A DNA stretch of 64,000 nt, from NCBI GenBank assembly GCA_035647455.1, contig DASRNI010000028.1, positions 212,706-276,705 of the forward strand, written 5' to 3'. Under the pieces are notes generated by a model. That model did not search any database and was not told where the DNA came from. It was given only the letters and a program-made list of their open reading frames with translations. Positions 26,265 through 35,429 of the stretch are shown here, piece by piece (the first letter of the stretch is position 1; each line of letters starts with the position of its first letter). The translations under genes were made by a program, and so were the position numbers. Source of the DNA: UBA1361 sp035647455. Lineage in GTDB: Bacteria; Bacillota_I; Bacilli_A; RFN20; CAG-826.

Positions 26265-27650
26265 ATGAAAACAAAACGCACAAGTGCAGTGTTAACTCTT
26301 GTTGTTGCACTATTTATCGGTGCTTTTCTTGCATTCGCCCACATTTTGCTTGGGAGTGACTTCTTACAGCTCGGTGCATTGAAATTCGCAACTTACTTTG
26401 CAGCACTAATTCAATTTGATCCGCTCGTTTGGGCAATCGTGAACATTAGTGTACTTGCTGTTGCTTTAGTACTTGCATTAATTTGGATTATCCGCCTATT
26501 AGTTTATCGTCGTAACGTCTTTAATTTGTTATCACCAATTGTTTTTCTAGTCGCCGTTTTTATCGGGATTTTTGTTGTTGATAGCAGTGATACGATTGAA
26601 AGCTTTTTCGGTAATGCGAATACAATTGTAGTCACCGGTTACTTATTAGTGACTGCGGCAATTATTGTTGCACTCGCAATTCATTTAGTAATCGTTGGTT
26701 TAATTACTTCAGGACCACGCAAAAAAGAACAACTAATTGATGAAGAAGTTTTAGCAGTCGACGAAGAAGTAGATTCAACATTATCTTTTGATGAAGAAGA
26801 AGACGAAGAAGAAGAACTTGTCGAAGTTGAAGAAGTAGTTGTTTACGAAGAAGAGGAAGAAGAATTCGACGGTGAAGTTGAAGAAGACGAAGAAGAAGTT
26901 GAATTTGACGGTGAAGTCGAAGACGAAGAAATTGAAGAAGTCGTTGAAGAACCTATCGAGGAAGAAGTTGTTGAAGAAGCGGCTGCTGAAGTTGTTGAAC
27001 GGGTTATTCACCAAGAAATTGTTCAAACAATCGTTCAAGAACCGGATTATGAAAGTGAAAAACTCGAAGAAATCATTCGGAAGATTATTCGTGAAGAACT
27101 AAAAGATGTTGAAGTTCGTCCGGAACCAGTCAAAGAAGAACCGAAAGTCGCGCCAAAGCCAGTTGCAAAACCTGCACCTAAGCCAGTAGCGAAACCAGCG
27201 CCAAAACCGGTTGCAAAGCCAAAGGTGGCAACACCTCCAGCACCGCGACCACAAACTGTTGAGCGCATTCCTTTTGCCGTACGTCTCGAATCGATGGAAA
27301 CTGATATCCAAGAAAAATACGAAGAACTCCGCGATTACTTATTGAGTTATGATATTAAATCAAGAGTTTCAAATTCAGGTGATTCATTCCGTCTCTCGCG
27401 TAAACTTTACGCCAAGATTACGACATCAGGAAATACTGGACTAAAAATTTACTTACCAGTAGATATTACTGATTATGCTGACACAAAGCTTCCACTTAAA
27501 AATGCAAGCCATATTAAAGCATACGCAGATGTCCCTACATTCCTCTACATTAAGAGTGATTTATCAGTTCGTCGCGCCAAACAATTAATTGATGACGTGA
27601 TGCTTGCTGATGGTATCGTTCGTAAGTTCCAACGTGAAGATTTAGAATAA
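26265..27650 (+). CDS. Membrane protein with acidic and Pro-Ala-Lys linkers and a C-terminal soluble domain
   Basis: The protein has 461 residues in four parts. About residues 8-150 hold four membrane helices; 155-250 are extremely acidic (long runs of Glu/Asp with Val); 285-325 form repeated KPVAKPAPKPVAKP-type sequence typical of an extended linker; 335-460 is a folded domain with PFAVRLESMETD, YDIKSRVSNSGDSFRLSRKLYAKI, GLKIYLPVDITDYAD and YADVPTFLYIKSDLSVRRAKQLIDDVM. I recognise similar C-terminal domains in uncharacterised Clostridia/Bacilli proteins, often attached to membrane or zinc-ribbon segments, but no function is known. The mix of negative and positive linkers suggests a cytoplasmic tether. 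AAAGGAAGG lies 7 bases upstream. Confidence 0.65.
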   Translation: MKTKRTSAVLTLVVALFIGAFLAFAHILLGSDFLQLGALKFATYFAALIQFDPLVWAIVNISVLAVALVLALIWIIRLLVYRRNVFNLLSPIVFLVAVFIGIFVVDSSDTIESFFGNANTIVVTGYLLVTAAIIVALAIHLVIVGLITSGPRKKEQLIDEEVLAVDEEVDSTLSFDEEEDEEEELVEVEEVVVYEEEEEEFDGEVEEDEEEVEFDGEVEDEEIEEVVEEPIEEEVVEEAAAEVVERVIHQEIVQTIVQEPDYESEKLEEIIRKIIREELKDVEVRPEPVKEEPKVAPKPVAKPAPKPVAKPAPKPVAKPKVATPPAPRPQTVERIPFAVRLESMETDIQEKYEELRDYLLSYDIKSRVSNSGDSFRLSRKLYAKITTSGNTGLKIYLPVDITDYADTKLPLKNASHIKAYADVPTFLYIKSDLSVRRAKQLIDDVMLADGIVRKFQREDLE

Positions 27651-27679
27651 TTACGAGCAACACTTTATAGAGTAACAAT

Positions 27680-27705
27680 CACCCTGGCTTCGGTCAGGGT
27701 TTTTG
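27680..27705 (+). terminator. Rho-independent terminator
   Basis: ACCCTGG..TTCG..TCAGGGT forms a stem with a UUCG-type loop and TTTTTG after it, 30 bases past the stop of the acidic membrane protein. Confidence 0.85.
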
Positions 27706-27720
27706 TTAATATAAATAAAG

Positions 27721-27736
27721 TTGTATTTATATACAA
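27721..27736. promoter_or_regulatory. Candidate TetR operator
   Basis: TTGTATTTATATACAA has perfect 6-bp arms around a 4-base centre and lies 35 bases upstream of the TetR-type gene start, the usual place for autoregulation of a TetR-efflux operon. Confidence 0.5.
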
Positions 27737-27771
27737 TATGCGGTAAACTAATAATGAACAGGAGTTTACTG

Positions 27772-28335
27772 ATGCAACTATTAAAGCCACATATTCGTGA
27801 AAAAATTGTGAATAATGCTCGTGATGTTTTTTTTGAAAAAGGCTATTCGAAAACCTCAATGCGTTTAATTGCGCGGAAGTCGAAAATTACAGTTGGTAAT
27901 ATTTACCGCTATTTTAAAAACAAAGAAGCATTGTTTGATTTTATTGTTCTTGAGACGTATAGCGAATTAATCGATTATATAAATCGACATAAAGCAGCAC
28001 CGATTGAAGAACAACTTACGGATCAATATTTAACAACTGTCCTTCGCGAATTTAGTGAAATTTGTATAGACAAACCGAAAGAAATTGTCATTATACTCGA
28101 ACGCTATTTTGCTGGCGGATCATATGAATCACTTGCAAAGCTCGAAAAAATTATTCATCGTCGGTTACTTGACGTTATTCCAACGCTTGATGACAGTTTC
28201 GTTAAGCTAATCGTCTTCATTATGTATAAAGGCGTTTTATACACACTACAAAATGAACCGCTTGCTGAACTAGAGCAAGCATTAAATAAATTATTTAAAT
28301 TTATCTTCCAAGATATTGTTGAAAGGGTTAATTAA
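27772..28335 (+). CDS. TetR-family transcriptional regulator
   Basis: The N-terminal HTH is clear: IREKIVNNARDVFFEKGYSKTSMRLIARKSKITVGNIYRYFKNKEALFDFIV has the TetR pattern (GY-TS--IA-----T-G-IYRYF-NKE-L). The 187-residue protein has the usual ligand-binding helical domain without a recognisable subclass. The frame is open further upstream, but the ATG at 27772 is chosen because AGGAG lies 7 bases before it. It is followed at once by an MMPL/RND transporter, which it presumably represses; the palindrome at 27721 is the likely operator. Confidence 0.9.
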   Translation: MQLLKPHIREKIVNNARDVFFEKGYSKTSMRLIARKSKITVGNIYRYFKNKEALFDFIVLETYSELIDYINRHKAAPIEEQLTDQYLTTVLREFSEICIDKPKEIVIILERYFAGGSYESLAKLEKIIHRRLLDVIPTLDDSFVKLIVFIMYKGVLYTLQNEPLAELEQALNKLFKFIFQDIVERVN

Positions 28336-28336
28336 T

Positions 28337-30556
28337 ATGAAAAAAGTTATGGATAAGATTTTCGGCTTTATTGTACGGTTTCGCTATTTTTTCCTTGCAG
28401 GATGGGGTGCTTTATTTGTTGTTTCTTTGCTCTTAATTCCTAGTGTAACAATTAATTATGATTCAACGACATATTTACCAAAAGATAGCGAAACTAAAGA
28501 AGCATTGCGCATCATGGAAGAAGAGTTTGGCCTTAAAGGCCAAGCAATATTACTTCTTGAAAACGTAACAATTGAAGAAGCAATTAATCAAAAAGAAAAC
28601 TTAAGTGATATTAAGTATGTTTCGACGATTTTCTGGTTGGATGACTTTATTGAAAAAGATATGCTCGATACAATTCAAAACCTTATTCCCGGTGATTTCC
28701 CGTTACAACTTGATGATGCGCTTGGATTAATTCCTGGTTTAGAAACGTTTTATCAAAAAAAGAGTGCATTAATGCAAATAATGTTTACGGAAGATGACCA
28801 TAGTTTAAAAACTGGGGATGCAATTAAAGAAATAAAGAAACGTCTTGAACGTGCCCCTTATAATTTTGCGCTTGGTGGACCCGCTGTTTCGGCCTTTTAT
28901 ATGCGGGAAATTACGACAAGTGAAGTACTAAAGATTACGCTTTACGTTATTCCAATTGTTTTATTAATTTTATTTATTTTCACAAACTCGTGGATTGAGC
29001 CGTTAGTTTTCCTGCTTGTCGTCGGTATCTCTGTTTTAATAAATATGGGGACAAACGTCGTTTTCTCGTCAATATCATTTATTACGAATTCGACGGCCGC
29101 ATTGCTCCAACTTGCTATTTCGATGGATTACGCGATTTTCTTGCTTCACCAGTATACGAAGGAGCGTGAAGATGGGACTGAAAAACTTGAAGCGATGAAA
29201 AAGGCAATGAGTAAGTCGTTTCTCTCGATTTCTTCGAGTATGCTCACAACCGCAGCTGGTTTTGCGGCCCTGATGTTTATGCGCTATAAAATCGGTCTTG
29301 ATTTAAGCGCGGTCATGATTAAAGGGATTGTAATTAGTTTAGTTGCTACATTTACACTGTTGCCGGTCTTAATTTTAATCTTTGACAAATTACTCATTAA
29401 AACAAAGCACCGCCCGTTCTTTCCTAAATTAGGGATTCTGAATAAAATCATCTTAAAAATGCGCTACGTTGTTCCAGCAATCGCCCTAGTTGTGATCGGA
29501 CCGGCATTTATTGCGCAAAGTAATAATCACTTCGTTTATGGTGAACAAGCGATGAGTACAGGTGAAGGTAGTGAAGGGGCGCAATATTTAGATTTAATTG
29601 AAAAGAAGTTTGGTAAACAAAACATGAGTGCGATTCTTGTCCCGAACAAGACGGAAGATGATCTTAAACGACAAATGGAACTAATCGATATACTTGAAGA
29701 TAAACTAACGCCTTATTCACCGGTTATCCAAAGTTACTTATCAATTAAAGCAACATTTGATCAATATGACTTTTTGCCTGATGACATTGTCGAAAACTTT
29801 ATTCCTGATGAATTTATCACGATGTTAGAAAGTGAAAATTACTCAAGAATTATCGTTATTTTAGCGCTTGATTCCGAGTCGCCTGAAGCATTTGCAGCGA
29901 TGGAGATAATGGAAACACAAACAATCGGTAAGTTTGGGAATCGGGCATATGTCGTCGGGACAACATCGGCGGTTAAAGAGATTAAAGATTATGTTACAAG
30001 TGACTATATTATCGTTGAAATACTTTCGATCGTGCTTGTACTCGTAATTTTGATTGTGAGTTTCCGCAGTCTTTCATTACCGGTTATGCTCGTCTTTACA
30101 ATTCAACTTTCGGTGTGGATCAATATGAGTGTTCCATTTTTACTTAATGATCCGCTGATATTTATCGGCTTTATTATTGTAAGTGCAATCCAGCTTGGTG
30201 CGACGATTGATTACGGAATTCTTTTAACGCAGCATTACATCGATGGTCGCGCAGCACTTAATAAACGCGCAGCACTTAAATATGCGCTTGATAATTCGGG
30301 GCATAGTATTTTAACCTCGGGCTTGATTTTAACTGCTGCAGGTTACACATTATCTTTTTTCTCCGGAATTGAAGGAATTGCAAGTATGGGCCACTTAATT
30401 GGACGTGGGGCTGCACTTTCAATCGTACTCGTTCTTGTATTGATGCCGCAGTTATTGTATCGCCTTGATACTGTAGTTCTAAAAACAACGAGGAAACTCG
30501 ATTTTATTGATAGTGCTGAAGAAGAAAGACCACCCTCTCTCTTCGATGGAAAGTAA
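28337..30556 (+). CDS. MMPL/RND-superfamily transporter
   Basis: This is a proton-driven exporter of the MmpL/YdgH type, often moving lipids or hydrophobic drugs. The 739 residues have the RND plan: helix 1 (about 15-35), an outer domain (36-195), helices 2-6 with the sterol-sensing-like stretch LQLAISMDYAIFLLHQYTKERE, a second outer domain, then helices 8-12 with the parallel IQLGATIDYGILLTQHYIDGR. The Asp in each (MDYA, IDYG) is the expected proton-relay residue. The start ATG follows AAAGGG by 9 bases, 1 base after the TetR stop. Regulation by the TetR gene is inferred. Confidence 0.9.
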   Translation: MKKVMDKIFGFIVRFRYFFLAGWGALFVVSLLLIPSVTINYDSTTYLPKDSETKEALRIMEEEFGLKGQAILLLENVTIEEAINQKENLSDIKYVSTIFWLDDFIEKDMLDTIQNLIPGDFPLQLDDALGLIPGLETFYQKKSALMQIMFTEDDHSLKTGDAIKEIKKRLERAPYNFALGGPAVSAFYMREITTSEVLKITLYVIPIVLLILFIFTNSWIEPLVFLLVVGISVLINMGTNVVFSSISFITNSTAALLQLAISMDYAIFLLHQYTKEREDGTEKLEAMKKAMSKSFLSISSSMLTTAAGFAALMFMRYKIGLDLSAVMIKGIVISLVATFTLLPVLILIFDKLLIKTKHRPFFPKLGILNKIILKMRYVVPAIALVVIGPAFIAQSNNHFVYGEQAMSTGEGSEGAQYLDLIEKKFGKQNMSAILVPNKTEDDLKRQMELIDILEDKLTPYSPVIQSYLSIKATFDQYDFLPDDIVENFIPDEFITMLESENYSRIIVILALDSESPEAFAAMEIMETQTIGKFGNRAYVVGTTSAVKEIKDYVTSDYIIVEILSIVLVLVILIVSFRSLSLPVMLVFTIQLSVWINMSVPFLLNDPLIFIGFIIVSAIQLGATIDYGILLTQHYIDGRAALNKRAALKYALDNSGHSILTSGLILTAAGYTLSFFSGIEGIASMGHLIGRGAALSIVLVLVLMPQLLYRLDTVVLKTTRKLDFIDSAEEERPPSLFDGK

Positions 30557-30617
30557 TTTAAAATAGAAATCTTTTTAATTTGAAAAGTTGCGAATAATTA
30601 ATTGCTATGTTAATATA

Positions 30618-30636
30618 CTTTTGCATATTGCAAAAG
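30618..30636. promoter_or_regulatory. 19-bp perfect inverted repeat before a CNNM gene
   Basis: CTTTTGCATATTGCAAAAG (8-bp arms, TAT centre) ends right at the AGGGAG ribosome site of the following gene. It could be an operator or an RNA hairpin that affects ribosome access. Confidence 0.4.
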
Positions 30637-30652
30637 AAGGGAGTGGTTGATA

Positions 30653-31675
30653 GTGCCTGACGAGCCTCTGTTGTGGGTTCTTATTATTAGTTTATTTATC
30701 GCCTCAATATTTTTCAGCGGTAGTGAAACAGCATTTATCACCGCCAATCGTTTTAAACTCAAGGCTCGTGCGGAAAATGGCGAAAAACGCGCCAAACTAA
30801 CCGCATGGGTATTAGATAATTTAGAAAATTCATTAGTGAGTATTGTTATTTTTAATAATATTGTTAATTTACTGTTCACGACACTTTTAACGATTGTTTT
30901 TATTAATAAGTTTGGCGAAGATAGTGGCGCACTAATTACTTCGCTTGTTAGTGTACCGCTTGTTTTTCTCTTTGCCGAAGCGCTTCCGAAAGCAATTGCG
31001 CGGCGAAATGCCGAAAGCTGGGCAGTTTATAGCAGTTTCATTTTAGCGCCATTAATTATTATTTTCTGGCCGGTTTCATATTTATTTAAACTCTTTATTG
31101 CCCTGATTAAATTAATCTTTAAGTTCGAAGAAGATAATATTTTTAGTCCGCGTGACTTTGAAAATGTCATTGAAGCAATTGAAGAACAAGGTGCATTAAG
31201 TGAAGATAGTAGTGACTTAATTATTTCGACGCTTGATTTTAGTGAAACTGTTGTTCATGATGTTTTAACACCGCTTAATAAAATCGTGGCGTATGATCTT
31301 GCTAAATACAGTAAAAAATCACTCCACAAATTGCTTTTAGAAACACCGTTTTCGCGTGTTCCTGTTTACGATAAAAAAATCGATAACATCGTCGGTGTAA
31401 TTATTGTTCGTGAATATATCCGTGCTTATGTTAATGATGAAAATGTTGATATTAGAAACGTGATGCGTAAACCGTACTTCGTTTTTGCTAAAGTTTCTTT
31501 AACAACAATGATTGAAGGTTTTAAAAAGCAAATCACGCATATTGCTTTTGTTCGTAACACAAATAAACAAGTAATCGGCATGGTGACGATGGAAGACGTC
31601 CTTGAAGAACTTGTCGGGCAAATTGCTGAACCAAGTGCAGCGCTGAAAAAAGGAGTGGTCGAAGTCAATGACTAA
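30653..31675 (+). CDS. CNNM-CBS (CorC/HlyC-like) membrane protein, short form
   Basis: CNNM/CorB-type proteins are linked to Mg efflux or ion homeostasis. The CNNM (DUF21) domain covers about residues 1-180 with helices and the GSETAFITANRFKLKARAENG motif; a CBS pair follows (residues about 195-330) with VLTPLNKIV, FSRVPVYDKKIDNIVGVI and VIGMVTMEDVLEELVG. The C-terminal CorC domain is absent. GTG at 30653 is taken as the start because the ribosome site AGGGAG is 9 bases upstream; TTG at 30647 is possible. It overlaps a longer paralogue by 8 bases. Confidence 0.88.
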   Translation: MPDEPLLWVLIISLFIASIFFSGSETAFITANRFKLKARAENGEKRAKLTAWVLDNLENSLVSIVIFNNIVNLLFTTLLTIVFINKFGEDSGALITSLVSVPLVFLFAEALPKAIARRNAESWAVYSSFILAPLIIIFWPVSYLFKLFIALIKLIFKFEEDNIFSPRDFENVIEAIEEQGALSEDSSDLIISTLDFSETVVHDVLTPLNKIVAYDLAKYSKKSLHKLLLETPFSRVPVYDKKIDNIVGVIIVREYIRAYVNDENVDIRNVMRKPYFVFAKVSLTTMIEGFKKQITHIAFVRNTNKQVIGMVTMEDVLEELVGQIAEPSAALKKGVVEVND

Positions 31676-32945
31676 TATTACACTTTTTATTGCTGCCTTA
31701 ATTTTACTCGCGCTTTCTTTTTTCTTTAGTTTAGCGGAAAGTGTTTATTCAAGTGTTGATAAGTTACGGCTTGAACGTGATGTGAAGGAAAATGTGAAAC
31801 AAAGTAAAAATGCTCTCTTAATTGCCACAACGTACGACCGGACGATCTTTACTGTCTTATTTGGTAATAACTTAGTTAATATCGTTTTAACAGCGCTTTG
31901 GACAATGCTTGCGTTTCGGTTAGATACACAAGCGAATGCTCCGGGTCTTTATCTTACGCTTTTCCCGCTTATTTTGTTTTTTGTTATTCTTTCAGTTGGC
32001 GAAATTATTCCGAAAACGATTGGTTTAAAGTTTAATTACCGTTTAAGTTACGGCTTAATTTATCCGTTCTTAATTTTCCGGTTTATCTTTTATCCGGTTG
32101 TTTTTCTTGTCATGAAAATCGCTGCCCTTTTGCCGAATATGCGGAAACAAGATGAAAGTGAAAGTAACGGTGTTGACGAACTTTATACGGAAGACGAGCT
32201 CCAAGTTATTGTTGATGAAATTGAAGAGTCGGGGTTACTTACGGAAGAAACGAGTGAACTAGTTCGTTCCGCGCTTGAATTTACAGAAACAGAAGCGTAT
32301 GAAATAATGACACCACGCGTTGATTTAGTGATGTATGACATTGAAGATGATATTTATGAAGTAATTAGAGAAGGGGCAATCTTTGGCTTTAGCCGGGTGC
32401 CGGTTTATGAAGATACTGTTGATAATATTATCGGTATATTGCCAACAAAACTTTTACTTCGTCTTTTACTCAGCAAACAAAAAATTAATGTTCGCTCTTT
32501 AATTGTCCCCGCCCTTTTCGTCCCGCATGGCAAACGCATTAGTGCAATACTGACCGAATTTAAAACGACAAAGACACATATTGCGGTTGTTATTGATGAA
32601 TATGGTGGGATGGAAGGCGTTTTAACGATGGAAGATATTGTTGAAGAAATTATCGGTGAAATTTGGGATGAAAGCGACGTAATTGATGAACCAATTATTA
32701 AAAAAGGTGAAGGCCATTATATTTTTGATGGTAACGTTAATTTAGAAGACTTTTTCGAAGATTTTAATATCCGTGTCGATGAAGATACGGACTATGATAC
32801 ATTAGGTGGGTGGTGTTTAGATCAACTTGACCGCTTTGCGAATGTTGGTGACGAATTCACTTACGACAACCACAAATTTAAAATCTTAAAAGTTGATCGC
32901 TTCGCTGTGGATAAGGTTGAAGTTAAAAAGATTGAAGAAGAGTAA
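31668..32945 (+). CDS. CNNM-CBS-CorC membrane protein, long form
   Basis: This is the paralogue of the preceding gene with the full architecture: CNNM domain (residues 1-180, SLAESVYSSVDKLRLERD), CBS pair (FGFSRVPVYEDTVDNIIGIL, IDEYGGMEGVLTMEDIVEEIIGEI) and CorC/HlyC C-terminal domain (about 345-425, with DTDYDTLGGWCLDQLDRF). It has 425 residues. The two proteins are coupled by an 8-base overlap, so a heterodimer is possible; CNNM proteins are dimeric. The SDR gene starts on the last base of this one. Confidence 0.9.
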   Translation: MTNITLFIAALILLALSFFFSLAESVYSSVDKLRLERDVKENVKQSKNALLIATTYDRTIFTVLFGNNLVNIVLTALWTMLAFRLDTQANAPGLYLTLFPLILFFVILSVGEIIPKTIGLKFNYRLSYGLIYPFLIFRFIFYPVVFLVMKIAALLPNMRKQDESESNGVDELYTEDELQVIVDEIEESGLLTEETSELVRSALEFTETEAYEIMTPRVDLVMYDIEDDIYEVIREGAIFGFSRVPVYEDTVDNIIGILPTKLLLRLLLSKQKINVRSLIVPALFVPHGKRISAILTEFKTTKTHIAVVIDEYGGMEGVLTMEDIVEEIIGEIWDESDVIDEPIIKKGEGHYIFDGNVNLEDFFEDFNIRVDEDTDYDTLGGWCLDQLDRFANVGDEFTYDNHKFKILKVDRFAVDKVEVKKIEEE

Positions 32946-33832
32946 TGAACTTTAAAAAATACGTCAATAGTTTACCGTCATTAAAAGGACAAAAAATTGT
33001 GATAACGGGCACCACAAGTGGGCTCGGATTTGCCCTTAGCGAACTTGTACTCATCAAAGGTGGCGATTTAATTATGGCTAATCGCACAAGTAGTCGCGCC
33101 ACAAAAGCGCAAGCGTATTTAAGTGAAAAATACGGCGCTCAAAAAGTACAAACAATCACATACGATCAAAGTGATACAACAACATTTGCCGCGTTTATTA
33201 ATGAACTCAAAAACTTAAAGGGAGAAATCAATGCTTTTGTTTTTAATGCTGGTGTTTATTTGCCTGATGAAGCATTACGCACGGATAAAGATTTAATGTT
33301 AACGTTTGGCGTTAATTACTTTGGTAATTATGCTTTGACTGAAAAACTTTATGAAAGCGGACTCGTCAAAAAGTCAACAAGATTAATATACACGACATCG
33401 ATTGCTGCGAATAAAAAACTTTCAACAAAATGTGTTAATCATCTCTTTAATAACACAGTACCTAAACGTCATCGCGAATATAAATACTCCAAAACAGCTT
33501 TAAATATTTACGCAAGTAATTTAATGAATACAAAAGAAAACAATGTCTATTTATATCATCCCGGAGTTACGGGAACGAATATTGTCCGTTTCCGCGGTAA
33601 ACTCATTCGTAGACTTGCGCGCTTTTTCATGAAACTTATCTTCCCACCCACGAATAAAGCCGCGCTTGGTGCGATGCTCGCATTAACGACAGAAGACGGT
33701 GGTAAAAATCACATAATTGTTCCGCGTGGCGCTTTTAACATTGTTGGTTATCCGAAGTTCAAAGAGTTAAAAATAAAAAATAGTGCCGCAAGTGCAACAC
33801 TACTTGAATTAAGTAAAGAAAAAGCCCGTTAG
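32945..33832 (+). CDS. Short-chain dehydrogenase/reductase
   Basis: This is an NAD(P)-dependent oxidoreductase of the classical SDR type. The Rossmann signature TGTTSGLG (about residues 21-28), FNAGVY (NAG motif), the catalytic Ser in YTTSIAAN and YKYSK (YxxxK) are present. MANRTS after the second strand suggests NADP preference (Arg at the adenosine phosphate position). The 295-residue length with an extended C-terminus resembles retinol dehydrogenase-like SDRs. It is cotranscribed with the CNNM genes, although no functional link is apparent. It overlaps the convergent kinase by 4 bases. Confidence 0.88.
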   Translation: MNFKKYVNSLPSLKGQKIVITGTTSGLGFALSELVLIKGGDLIMANRTSSRATKAQAYLSEKYGAQKVQTITYDQSDTTTFAAFINELKNLKGEINAFVFNAGVYLPDEALRTDKDLMLTFGVNYFGNYALTEKLYESGLVKKSTRLIYTTSIAANKKLSTKCVNHLFNNTVPKRHREYKYSKTALNIYASNLMNTKENNVYLYHPGVTGTNIVRFRGKLIRRLARFFMKLIFPPTNKAALGAMLALTTEDGGKNHIIVPRGAFNIVGYPKFKELKIKNSAASATLLELSKEKAR

Positions 33833-34374
33833 AAATCGAGTTCTAACATTTTTTTGGCATACGTTTCATAAACTTCAATTGTTACCGTACGAATTGACTG
33901 AGTTTCGCTATTAATATTAAAATCAATCCCCTTAATAATATCGGGATCAAACTTTGCGTCATCAAGCGCAATCCGCTCTTTGGCGGCCTTTTCTTTGTCG
34001 CCCCGTTCAAGCATTCGCGCGTAACGAACATCACGGCTTGCGTGCATAAAAAAAGAAAAGATACAAGGATCATTAAGTTTTTTAAATGCTTTTAACCCGG
34101 AAGGGTCAACAATTAAAACTTTGTCATTCGCGATTTCTACTTTGGAAGTCCCATAATAATTGTCATTGTATTTTGTTGTTTCGACGAAAAAATCTTTATT
34201 TTTGAGTTCGATAAATTGTTCGTAACTGACGAAATGGTAATCAATCCCGTTTATTTCACCAGGACGCATCGCCCGTGTTGTGTGGGTAACGGCTTTTTTG
34301 ACACCGAAAAGTTTTCCAAGTTTTTTCGCAACTTCGGTTTTACCGCTTGCACTCGCGCCGACTAAAATAATCAT
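33829..34374 (-). CDS. Guanylate kinase-like protein
   Basis: Guanylate kinase makes GDP from GMP. P-loop GASASGKT (residues 6-13), the GMP-binding THTTRAMRPGEINGIDYHFVS and YYGTSK (residues about 73-78) match the family. At 181 residues it is slightly short, and the lid region (MLERGDKEKAAKERI) is a little degenerate, so it may be a paralogue rather than the essential Gmk. The gene is alone on the minus strand. Start ATG is at 34374; no clear ribosome site is seen. Confidence 0.75.
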   Translation of the reverse strand: MIILVGASASGKTEVAKKLGKLFGVKKAVTHTTRAMRPGEINGIDYHFVSYEQFIELKNKDFFVETTKYNDNYYGTSKVEIANDKVLIVDPSGLKAFKKLNDPCIFSFFMHASRDVRYARMLERGDKEKAAKERIALDDAKFDPDIIKGIDFNINSETQSIRTVTIEVYETYAKKMLELDF

Positions 34375-34462
34375 AGTAATATATTACGTCAAATTTACGT
34401 AAAAAGCACGAAAAAAAGGTCCTGAAAATAAAATCTTTTGTATTTTTAATTAAGGAGGCGAG

Positions 34463-35428
34463 ATGAAAAAGATTATTCCGCTTATTTTTTTACTTTTAAT
34501 TCCGTTGCAAAGTGATAGTATGCCGACAAATTACCGCGGGATTATTGATCACGAAATTTACCCTTTTCAAATTAATGAGCCGTTCCATATTTCGGTTCCG
34601 TTTTATTTTAGTACGGCAACAGCTTTAAGTTACCGCTATGAAATTGTTAATAGTAACGGTAGAAGTACTTTTTTCGCTGATGATAAAACCGTGAATATTC
34701 GCGCGGGCTTTAATTACTTTATTAGTCATACGGGCAAAGCTAGTGAATTTAGTCTAGGGCGCAATTATATGCGTCTATATTATCGCTTAGATAGTGAACC
34801 TTGGCGAACGTACTATGGTTATTTTTATGGCTATAATGCGTATAGTAATATTGTAATTAATGATGACGGGGCGGGGAGTTCACTTTTAGCAAACGAAGCG
34901 CGATATACGTATTATCAACAATCAAACTCGGGAATTATCGAACAAATGTTTTTTGATACGTCAGCGTTCAAATTTACTTATACACTACATAATGACTTAT
35001 ATTTTGATTTAGGTAAGTTAACTGCGCGATTTATTAATTTTGAACGTTCATTAAGTTACGACGGTGTTCGTGTGAGTTTTAGTGATTATAGTCTTTTCCC
35101 AAAACTACCAACATTAGCCGGTAAGAAAGCGCTCCACTTAAAAATTATTTACACGAATAATGAGTTAAGGTTCCGGCCATACTATCAACTTTATGTTGAT
35201 CCTAAAACGCATATTATAAGTTATGAAAAAGAGCCTGGTTTTATTCTCGCTGATAAAATATATTTTCCGCGGGACAAGTTTGATACAGTCAACAATGCTG
35301 AAGTAACGATGACGATTACAAATTTTAGTTATGGCGGCTTTACGTTAACGTACCATTTTCAACTTAACGTTTTACAAAAGTACTTTGGCGATGGCGGTCT
35401 TTATGAAATAGAAGTTGAGCGTTATTAA
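34463..35428 (+). CDS. Exported protein, first gene of the Tad-like locus
   Basis: It has a signal peptide (KKIIPLIFLLLIPLQSDS, likely cut near residue 20) and 300 residues of Tyr/Phe-rich, beta-type sequence with no membrane helix. There is no lipobox Cys and no recognised family. AAGGAGG is 7 bases upstream. It precedes the next gene by one base and shares its transcript with TadA-C, so it may be a surface-exposed or assembly component of the pilus-like machine. This role rests on context only. Confidence 0.55.
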   Translation: MKKIIPLIFLLLIPLQSDSMPTNYRGIIDHEIYPFQINEPFHISVPFYFSTATALSYRYEIVNSNGRSTFFADDKTVNIRAGFNYFISHTGKASEFSLGRNYMRLYYRLDSEPWRTYYGYFYGYNAYSNIVINDDGAGSSLLANEARYTYYQQSNSGIIEQMFFDTSAFKFTYTLHNDLYFDLGKLTARFINFERSLSYDGVRVSFSDYSLFPKLPTLAGKKALHLKIIYTNNELRFRPYYQLYVDPKTHIISYEKEPGFILADKIYFPRDKFDTVNNAEVTMTITNFSYGGFTLTYHFQLNVLQKYFGDGGLYEIEVERY

Positions 35429-35429
35429 A

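Noticed and set aside
26781..27311. Antisense open frames rich in Phe/Asn over the acidic membrane protein
   Set aside because: They are complements of GAA/GAC repeats and have no start signals.
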